NCBI RefSeq assembly: GCF_042477335.2
Contig: NC_091247.1
Coordinates: 14,423,001 to 14,487,000, forward strand
Length of the DNA: 64,000 nt
Reading direction: 5' to 3'
Origin: Ovis canadensis
Lineage: Eukaryota > Chordata > Mammalia > Artiodactyla > Bovidae
Shown: positions 58,801 through 64,000 of the stretch, piece after piece
How the letters are laid out: each line of letters begins with the position of its first letter
Position numbering within the stretch: position 1 is the first letter of the stretch
The notes under the pieces: generated by a model
Database searches by the model: none
The model's input: only the letters and a program-made list of their open reading frames with translations
Told to the model about the DNA's origin: nothing
Program-made: the position numbers and the translations under genes

Positions 58801-61001
58801 AACTAGATAAAGAGCCAAGTCCCCATACCCATGAAATCTTCCTTTTAGAAAGCCCTGAGTGATCTGATCTACATAAATGACCACTTGCGTGACCCCATTT
58901 CCCCCCTCGCTTTAACTTCCGCTTTTACGTTTAAAATTTGTCAACAGAGTGAACTTGCAAAACCCTAGTCACCCCACCCTCAACCCAGTAAAGGCAGAAC
59001 CCTAGGGCCTTTGTGTTTCTCTCTTTCTCTCTCTCCCACCACCTCCAACTTTTGACCTCACCGTGTGGCCCCAGGCATGCCACGTATCCTCTAGGATTTG
59101 TGATTAATAAAGCTTATTTTCTCAAAGTTCCCTAAGGTTGTTGTTGAGGTGCTCCTTGAGATTATAATAAGAATGACAAAGACTGGTCCAGCCTTAATGT
59201 AGGCTCTGGTGATGTCTGGTGGGAAGTAGGGATCTCTTACCACAAGTAGTAGGGACTCCAGTGAGTGCCCCCAGGCACTCCTAGCCGATAACATCACTAT
59301 CAATAGGCAGAGACTAACACAAAACAGCCCCACGTCACATCATAGACAAAAATTAACTCAAATGGGTAACGGACTTAAATATGAAAGATAAAACAAGAAA
59401 GCGACTAGAAAAACATATAGGAGAGTATTTTCACTACTTTGAGGGGGCAAAGATTCCGAAGTATGACACAAAAGCACTAACCGTAAAATAAATATGGATA
59501 AATATGGACTTTGGATTTGAGTTGCTAGCTTCCAGCTCAATATAATATTTTAAGTGATATTTTTTTCATAATGTACCTAATAATTTTAGATACTCCAAAC
59601 TAGAGTTTTCTCCTGACTCCATCTGTTGTATTTCTTAAGACTCTGATCAATATCCAGAACTTATTTCTAGTGATCATATATATAAGCATCATTTGAACTA
59701 GTCACATATATTACCTTTTCTTTCTTGAATTTACCTGAGGCCATTTATTACTACAAGAATCCTTAACTGGCTGGAGAGATTGGAAATGAGAAAGTTTACC
59801 TTCAGCCCAGCAATCTTAGTACCATATTAAAGGGCATAGGGCAAAATAAGAAACCAGTGCTGACAGCGGACACAAAGCGTGTCGCCTCTGACTTTTTATG
59901 CATAACTAACTACTCTAAGTAAGCCACAGGCATCAGTAGCTGCTCTTGCAATGACCTATGACCTTTCCTGCCTACAACCTCTAAAGCAAGTCCCAACTGC
60001 TCTGATAACCCTGAAAATTCAGGCTTTTGTTTTGTGCTGGGCACGGTTCAGTTTTCTGATCTCACCAAGTTTCATTCCCTCTCGTGAGAAATTCCTCTTT
60101 TCTCCTCTGATCCATAAAACCTCACCAGGGAGAGGAAAGGCAGACAATTTCACTTTTACACTACTTAAATACAACTCAAGAAGCATATCTAACGTTTGCT
60201 TCCTTAGTAGCATTTTTTGATAAAACTACAGTAAGTGTAATTTAAATAGTATGTGTTTCACTAACATACAAGAAAATGAAATTAATTGCTTCTTATTTAC
60301 TTCACAGATATGCTGACCGTTATTTGCACGCATTTATAGACTCAGCTGATAAATATTTTATGGTTGGCCAGAAAGTCATCATTTACATCATGACAGATGA
60401 CTTCTCTAAGGTGCCCTGGGTAGATCTGGCTCCCCTCCGAATGCTGAAAATTTTTGAAATAAAGCAAGAGAAGAGATGGCAAGACATCAGTATGATGCGC
60501 ATGAAGACCATCAGTGAACACGTTGCAGATCACATCCAATATGAAGTTGACTTCCTCTTCTGCATGGATGTGGATCAAATCTTTGTAAAAAAATATGGAG
60601 TGGAGACTCTGGGGGAATCAGTAGGTCAGTTACATGCTCATTGGTATAAGATGAGTCCTACAGAGTTACCTTATGAGAGGAGTCAATTATCAGAAGCATA
60701 TATACCTATTGGTAAGGGGGACTTTTATTACCATGCTGCTGTATTTGGTGGTACTCCAGTTCAGGTTCTCAATATTACTAGGGAGTGCTTCAGAGGAATC
60801 ATGAATGACAAGAAAAATAACATTGAGGCAGTGTGGCATGATGAAAGTCACTTGAACAAGTATTTTTTCCTCCATAAACCCACTAAAATCTTGTCACCAG
60901 AATACTGCTGGAATCAGTTGGGACCTAATAGTATTGAGAATGGCACTTTCAAACTCTATTGGGCTTTTAAAGATTATGAGTTTCTTAGGCAGTCGGTGTA
61001 A
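43750..61001 (+). CDS. GGTA1-like family 6 glycosyltransferase paralogue (five coding exons, intact)
   Basis: Joining 43750-43829, 45538-45570, 48322-48375, 55977-56114 and 60308-61001 gives 999 nt: 332 residues plus stop, with no frameshift or stop. Residues 1-7 are cytosolic (MGYQRKT), about 8-26 are a Leu/Phe-rich anchor, and the stem is short. The catalytic domain has FCMDVDQIF (DVD at 189-191), YYHAAVFGG (HAA at 244-246), WHDES with Glu281, and C-terminal Lys323/Arg329, all aligned with GGTA1 at an offset of 37. This predicts a Golgi alpha-1,3-transferase using UDP-Gal. GGTA1 Gln248, Trp250 and Thr260 are replaced by His211, His213 and Pro223, and the first two positions touch acceptor in the bovine enzyme as I recall, so the acceptor probably differs. 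Sequons occur at Asn59, Asn62, Asn257 and Asn313. The start ATG is in strong context (A at -3, G at +4). It may be one of the unnamed mammalian GT6 members (GT6m6/GT6m7 type). I cannot assign a symbol. Confidence 0.9.
44265..44354 (-). mobile_element. CHR-2-type SINE fragment, inverted
   Basis: Only the head remains: ctaaccgttggaccatcagg, then gaattccc in complement. Confidence 0.65.
44519..44876. repeat. Ancient mammalian interspersed repeat, family not assigned (copy 2)
   Basis: Shares ttccatagactggttggctt, cacagttctggaggttgaga, ggttccatcctcatgatcta and a closing cgaatttgaggggtatgca with the copies at 15912 and 50276. Confidence 0.55.
44945..45238 (+). mobile_element. BovB 3' fragment
   Basis: It runs from gatataagtcctgggtgttc to gactggactgaactgaac, and ends where an inverted Bov-tA begins. 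Confidence 0.86.
45245..45455 (-). mobile_element. Bov-tA SINE, inverted, before the 33-nt exon
   Basis: It runs from tactaagttgcttcagtcat to gagccaccagggaagtccc. It ends 82 nt before the paralogue's 33-nt exon. Confidence 0.85.
45538..45570 (+). CDS. Paralogue 33-nt stem exon
   Basis: Acceptor ttctaag ends at 45537 and donor gtaagt starts at 45571. The exon encodes [10 protein letters not shown] plus split codons and keeps phase 2. It occupies the place of GGTA1's 36-nt exon but is one codon shorter and very different in sequence. The acceptor is weaker than the others, so this is the least certain exon of the gene. Confidence 0.7.
47172..47297 (-). mobile_element. Bov-A monomer fragment, inverted
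   Basis: A single monomer, from gtgaagtcggtcagtcgtgt to ttaccatttcattctccaag. Confidence 0.75.
47508..47581. repeat. Two-copy 37-bp tandem duplication
   Basis: The unit beginning gacctgaagtcatatgctag occurs at 47508 and again at 47545, with a single mismatch near its middle (agcagg against agctgg). Confidence 0.9.
48322..48375 (+). CDS. Paralogue 54-nt stem exon
   Basis: Acceptor ttcctaatag ends at 48321 and donor gtaaga starts at 48376. The exon encodes [25 protein letters not shown] matches the KLKLSDWF end of GGTA1's 93-nt exon, but the long acidic run in front of it is absent. Confidence 0.88.
48985..49192 (+). mobile_element. Bov-tA SINE, degenerate
   Basis: It runs from gagattcccaggtgatgctag to aaaacaacttagcacccatg, with gttcgatccctgggttggga intact. 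Confidence 0.8.
49193..49890. other. Paralogue intron, unassigned DNA
   Basis: Nothing recognisable was found. Confidence 0.35.
49894..50208 (-). mobile_element. BovB 3' fragment, inverted
   Basis: It starts cagttcagttcagtccagtc, the complement of the BovB terminus, and stops at tcctttagaatgaactggc. Confidence 0.86.
50276..50815. repeat. Ancient mammalian interspersed repeat (copy 3), split by a SINE
   Basis: The blocks tctgaaggctggaaatagaag, tataaggacaccagccctgt, gaaggccctatctccaaata and cattcagtccataaca follow the family order. A Bov-tA interrupts it. Confidence 0.6.
50494..50722 (-). mobile_element. Bov-tA SINE, inverted, with target-site duplication
   Basis: The body at about 50505-50712 runs from cctgttagttgctcagtcgt to gagccaccggggaagtccc. 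tttaaccttaa is repeated at 50494-50504 and from 50713. Confidence 0.87.
51067..51364 (+). mobile_element. CHR-2-type SINE, long form
   Basis: It starts gggctttcccggtggtccag and continues through the aactactgagccc / gaagcccgcagagcctgga extension to an A-rich end. Confidence 0.82.
51577..51913 (-). mobile_element. Bovine-type L1 3' UTR, inverted, with 13-bp duplication
   Basis: A T-rich start and the block gctttacaatattgtattgg, then ggtgtacacgtattcccaat, mark the inverted L1 3' UTR. tttgcatgtttta occurs at 51577-51589 and 51901-51913. Confidence 0.85.
53574..53712 (-). mobile_element. Bov-A monomer, inverted
   Basis: A single monomer, gtgaagtcgctcagtctcgt to ggagtgggttgccat, flanked by imperfect tttagca(c/t)... 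copies. Confidence 0.78.
54185..54292. repeat. Purine-rich GGA/GAA tract
   Basis: Nearly all A and G on the plus strand, with runs of gga and gaa. The Leu/Phe-rich minus-strand frame over it is an artefact. Confidence 0.85.
54293..55252. other. Paralogue intron, unassigned DNA
   Basis: I see no exon or clear repeat here. Confidence 0.35.
55253..55817 (+). mobile_element. BovB 3' fragment upstream of the 138-nt exon
   Basis: It runs from the ccatgaaattaaaagaatatt block, through the late RT region in several frames, to gaattgaactgaactgag. It ends 159 nt before the paralogue's 138-nt exon. Confidence 0.87.
55977..56114 (+). CDS. Paralogue 138-nt exon, start of catalytic domain
   Basis: Acceptor cttccttacag ends at 55976 and donor gtaggt starts at 56115. 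Length and donor hexamer are identical to the GGTA1 exon. It encodes two overlapping-range sequons (NRS at 59, NVT at 62), then [20 protein letters not shown] and [12 protein letters not shown]. Confidence 0.94.
56150..56985 (+). mobile_element. Old L1 ORF2 fragment, split by a SINE
   Basis: ORF2-like sequence, including ccatgaaattgaaaacagaaa, tggttctttggggaaaa, the tcctcaggcgcagatagttt / catcagagaaatt block and ccaaaaagagtacaaaa. Many frame breaks are present. Confidence 0.65.
56620..56748 (+). mobile_element. Bov-tA SINE, 3' truncated
   Basis: It starts ggggcttccctggtggctca, keeps ggttcgatccctgggttggg, and stops after gtattctggcctggagaa. Confidence 0.82.
57000..57785. other. Last paralogue intron, unassigned DNA
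   Basis: No exon or repeat was recognised. Confidence 0.35.
57788..57889 (+). mobile_element. BovB extreme 3' end
   Basis: About 100 bp only: ctctgggagttggtgatgga to gcgactgaactgaactga. Confidence 0.82.
58238..58456 (-). mobile_element. Bov-tA SINE, inverted
   Basis: It runs from atgctaagcttcagtcgtgt to agcaccaactgggaagc. Confidence 0.84.
58616..58741 (-). mobile_element. CHR-2-type SINE, inverted
   Basis: It runs from a T-rich start to gtaaccactggaccaccagg, then gaatcccc. Confidence 0.72.
58800..59330 (+). mobile_element. Probable endogenous-retrovirus LTR fragment (solo)
   Basis: Pyrimidine-rich middle, AATAAA at 59106-59111 in gtgattaataaagcttatttt, then a short downstream region: an R/U5-like layout. 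No retroviral coding region lies beside it. The family and exact ends are uncertain, and no duplication was identified. Confidence 0.5.
59345..59500 (+). mobile_element. L1 ORF2 C-terminal scrap
   Basis: The aaaattaactcaaatgggta and gaaagcgactagaaaaacat blocks match the ORF2 end region. It is very short. Confidence 0.5.
59501..60307. other. Last paralogue intron, 3' part
   Basis: Unique-looking sequence with no exon. It leads to the acceptor at 60307. Confidence 0.4.
60308..61001 (+). CDS. Paralogue terminal coding exon (catalytic core)
   Basis: Acceptor ttacttcacag ends at 60307 and the stop TAA is at 60999-61001. It is 694 nt, the same length as GGTA1's terminal exon with no net indel. 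It encodes residues 102-332 with DVD, HAA, WHDES and the closing Lys/Arg. The acceptor-side segment reads [10 protein letters not shown] instead of [10 protein letters not shown]. An extra sequon (NGT at 313) lies near the C-terminus. Confidence 0.95.
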
Positions 61002-61505
61002 TTTTATAGTCCTTTCTTTGTGTTGCTGAATTTAAAAGCATCATTTGGTCTTGTCTTTAAAAAACTAGTGCTTGACAAATTGTAGCACCATAAAAATAAT
61101 CACTAATAGAATGACAAACTCACCAACACAATTATATTCATACTTTCCATCACCTTTCTTTCTGAATCATATAGCATAGGGTACAGCAGAAACAGAATGG
61201 ATATATTGACGTCAGATGAAATATTGTGTTCTCATATCTTGTGTGAATTTTGAGGAAGTATTCTTTTGGATCACATTGGACAAAATAGAATCTGTCAGGA
61301 GAAAATGAAGTCTGAAATATTTTCACTGATCCCGCTAGATACATATTTCTTATATTGCTTAAGGAAAGGGATAATCTAGGGGTATGGATAAGGGAAATCG
61401 GTGCAACTATACTAATCTACTCTCTATGTAAAATTTTGAGGACATTAAAGCTGCCACCAGATGGGCAGACAGTTACTAGAAAACTGGGTTATTCAAAAAG
61501 AACTG
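61002..61505 (+). other. Probable 3' UTR of the paralogue
   Basis: About 500 nt after the stop before repeats begin. ATTAAA at 61444-61449 is the only reasonable polyadenylation signal I see here. The 3' end is not determined. Confidence 0.45.
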
Positions 61506-61785
61506 TTTTTTTTTCTTTTTAATTTGTATTGGGGGTGTAGCCTATTAACAATGTTGTGATAGTTTCAGGTGAACAGTGAAGGGACTCAGTCATACAAACA
61601 GATGTATCCATTCTCTCCCAAACTCCCCTCCCATCCAGGCTCCCACATAACATTGAGCAGAGTTCCATGTGCCATACAGTAGGTCATTGTTGCTTATCTA
61701 TGTTTAATATAACAGAGTGTACATGTCCATCCCAAATTCCCTAACTATCCCTTCTGCCCTTCCTTCCCACCTACGGCCATAAGTT
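61506..61785 (-). mobile_element. L1 3' UTR fragment, inverted
   Basis: A T-rich start, then ggtgaacagtgaagggactc, catacaaacagatgtatcca, ccatacagtaggtcattgtt and cctacggccataagttaaaa: the complement of an L1 3' UTR. Confidence 0.75.
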
Positions 61786-61891
61786 AAAAATGTGTTTTAA
61801 AACTACACAGTTATCTGTTGTAAAAACTAATAAGGAAAATTTAAATATAGAGAGAAAACTAAAAGTCTTCCTATACTCTCCCTTTGAAAAC

Positions 61892-63967
61892 CTATCACTT
61901 GGGGGGGTGGTCCTAAGATGGCGGAGGAATAGGACGGGGAGACCACTTTCTCCCCCACAAATTCATCAAAAGAACATTTGAACGCTGAGTAAATTCCACA
62001 AAACAATCTCTGAATGCTGGCAGAGGACATCAGGCACCCAGAAAAGCAGCCCATTGTCTTCAAAAGGAAGTAGGGAAAAATACAAAAGATAAAAAGGGAG
62101 ACAAAAGAGGTAGGGATGGAGATCCATTCAGGGAAGGGAGACTTAAAAAGGAGAGAAGTTTCCAAACACCAGGAAACACTCTCACTGGCGAGTCTGTGGC
62201 GAGCCTTGGAACCTCAGAGGGCAACACAACCGGGAGGGAAAAATAAATAAATAATTAAAAGCCACAGATTACATGCCCAGTGGTAACTCCCAGCAGAGAA
62301 ACAGCGCAGACGCCTGCATCTGCCACTAGCAAGCAGGGGCCGGGCAGGGAGGCGCGGGCTGCATAGCTTAGAGTGAGGACTGGGCCTGAATGCCCTGAGG
62401 GCAATCTGAGGGATCTAACTAACAAACCAGACTGTGGGATAGTTACCCCGCTAAAAGCCCTAAACTGAAACACCGCCAGCCCCGCTCACAGCTAACAAAG
62501 GACTGACCAGAGCTAGCCGGCTGCTGACTGGCCCATCCCCTGCCAGAGAGAGATAATGGAGAAAAGACAATCTCTTTAACAGTGGTGCTGGGAAAACTGG
62601 TCAACCACTTGCAAAAGAATGAAACTAGAACACTTTCTAACATCATACACAAAAATAAACTCAAATGGATTAAAGATCTAAACGTAAGACCAGAAACTAT
62701 AAAACTCCCAGAGGAGAACATAGGCAAAACACTCTCTGACATAAATCACAGCAGGATCTTCTATGACCCACCTCCCAGAATATTGGAAATAAAAGCAAAA
62801 ACAGACAAATGGGACCTAAATAAAATTAAAAGCTTCTGTACAACAAAGGAAACTATAAGCAAGGTGAAAAGACAGCCTTTAGAATGGGAGAAAATAATAG
62901 CAAATGAAGCAACTGACAAAGAATTAATCTCAAAAATATACAAGCAACTCCTGCACCTCAACTCTAGGAAAATAAACGACCCAGTCAAAAAATGGGCCAA
63001 AGAACTAAATAGACATTTCTCCAAAGAAGACATACAGATGGCTAACAAACACATGAAAAGATGCTCAACATCACTCATTATCAGAGAAATGCAAATCAAA
63101 ACCACAATGAGGTGCCATTTCACGCCAGTCAGAAAGGCTGCGATCCAAGTCTACAAGCAATAAATGCTGGAGAGGGTGTGGAGAAAAGGGAAGCCTCTTA
63201 CACTGTTGGTGGGAATGCAAACTAGTACAGCCACTATGGAGAACAGTGTGGAGATTCCTTAAAAAACTGGAAATAGAACTGCCATATGACCCAGCAATCC
63301 CACTTCTGGGCATACACACCAAAGAAACCAGAATAGAAAGAGACACGTGTACCCCAATGTTCATCGCAGCACTGTTTATAATAGCCAGGACATGGAAGCA
63401 ACATAGATGTCCATCAGCAGACAAATGGATAAGAAAGCTGTGGTATGTATACACAATGGAGTATTACTCAGCGATTAAAAAGAATACCTTTGAATCAGTT
63501 CTAATGAGGTGGATGAAACTGGAGCCTATTATACAGAGCAAAGTAAGCCAGAAAGAAAAACACCAGTACACTATACTAACACATATATATGGAATTTAGA
63601 AAGGTGGTAACGATAACGCTGTATGTGAGACAGCAAGAGACACAGATGTATAGAACAGTCTTCTGGACTCTGTGGGAGAGGGCGAAGGTGGGATGATTTG
63701 GGAGACTGGCACTGAAACATGTATATCATCATATGTGAAATGAATCGCCAGACCAGGTTCAATGCATGATACAGGATGCTCGGGGCTGGTGCACTGGGAT
63801 GACCCAGAGGGATGGTATGGGGAGGGAGGTGGGAGTGGGGTTCAGGATGGGGAACACGTGTACACCCGTGGCAGATTCATGTCAATGTATGGTGAAACCA
63901 ATACAATATTGCATAGTAATTAGCCTCCAATTAAAATAAATAAATTTATATTAAAAAAGCTATCACT
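61892..63967 (+). mobile_element. Bovine-type L1 with 5' UTR joined to the ORF2 3' part (internal deletion)
   Basis: The 5' end (ggtggtcctaagatggcgga, with a YY1-type AAGATGGCGG) and a GC-rich 5' UTR run to about 62545. The sequence then jumps to late ORF2 (ctctttaacagtggtgctgg) and continues through ORF2's C-terminus ([16 protein letters not shown]) and the 3' UTR to an A-rich tail. ctatcact is repeated at 61892-61899 and 63960-63967. ORF1 and most of ORF2 are absent. Confidence 0.86.
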
Positions 63968-64000
63968 CTATATTCCCTTTATTTGCATTTATATACCCAC

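Noticed and set aside
62582..63599. Plus-strand frames of 193 and 117 codons
   Set aside because: They are ORF2 C-terminal pieces of L1; the same sequence occurs at 41089-41629.

Overview
The window is ruminant (bovid-type) nuclear DNA. It carries many copies of ruminant-specific repeats: Bov-tA/BOV-A2 tRNA-derived SINEs, BovB (RTE) LINE fragments and bovine-type L1 ends. It holds two spliced, plus-strand genes of glycosyltransferase family 6 (GT6). The first encodes a 369-residue protein that I recognise as GGTA1 (alpha-1,3-galactosyltransferase, the enzyme that makes the alpha-Gal epitope). It resembles the cattle protein as I remember it, but has one extra stem residue and a run of substitutions, so another bovid such as sheep or goat is plausible. 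I cannot fix the species.

Layout. 1-5418: sequence upstream of the first coding exon, probably an intron behind non-coding 5' exons outside the window, filled with SINE and L1 fragments. 5419-26273: GGTA1 coding exons at 5428-5507, 12519-12554, 14179-14247, 14807-14899, 21122-21259 and 25580-26273, followed by a repeat-poor 3' UTR to about 28.1 kb. 28.2-43.7 kb: intergenic or 5' intronic DNA dominated by repeats (internally deleted BovB, MER5-like element, old L1, bovine L1). 43744-61001: a second GT6 gene with coding exons at 43750-43829, 45538-45570, 48322-48375, 55977-56114 and 60308-61001. It gives an uninterrupted 332-residue type II membrane protein. 61-64 kb: L1 sequence, including an internally deleted L1 flanked by target-site duplications.

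The two genes are a tandem duplicate pair. They share orientation, intron phase (every coding intron is phase 2), an identical 138-nt exon and an identical 694-nt terminal exon length. GGTA1 should transfer galactose from UDP-Gal to terminal Gal-beta-1,4-GlcNAc in the Golgi. The paralogue keeps the metal-binding DVD, the donor-selecting HAA triplet, the catalytic Glu and the C-terminal Lys/Arg. It differs at residues that line the acceptor site of the bovine enzyme, so a galactosyltransferase with a different acceptor is the most interesting inference here.

Exon boundaries were set by splice consensus plus reading frame and homology between the two genes. Repeat family names come from memory of their consensus sequences, and their edges are approximate unless a target-site duplication is cited. 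No RNA genes, CRISPR arrays or bacterial-type features were seen.
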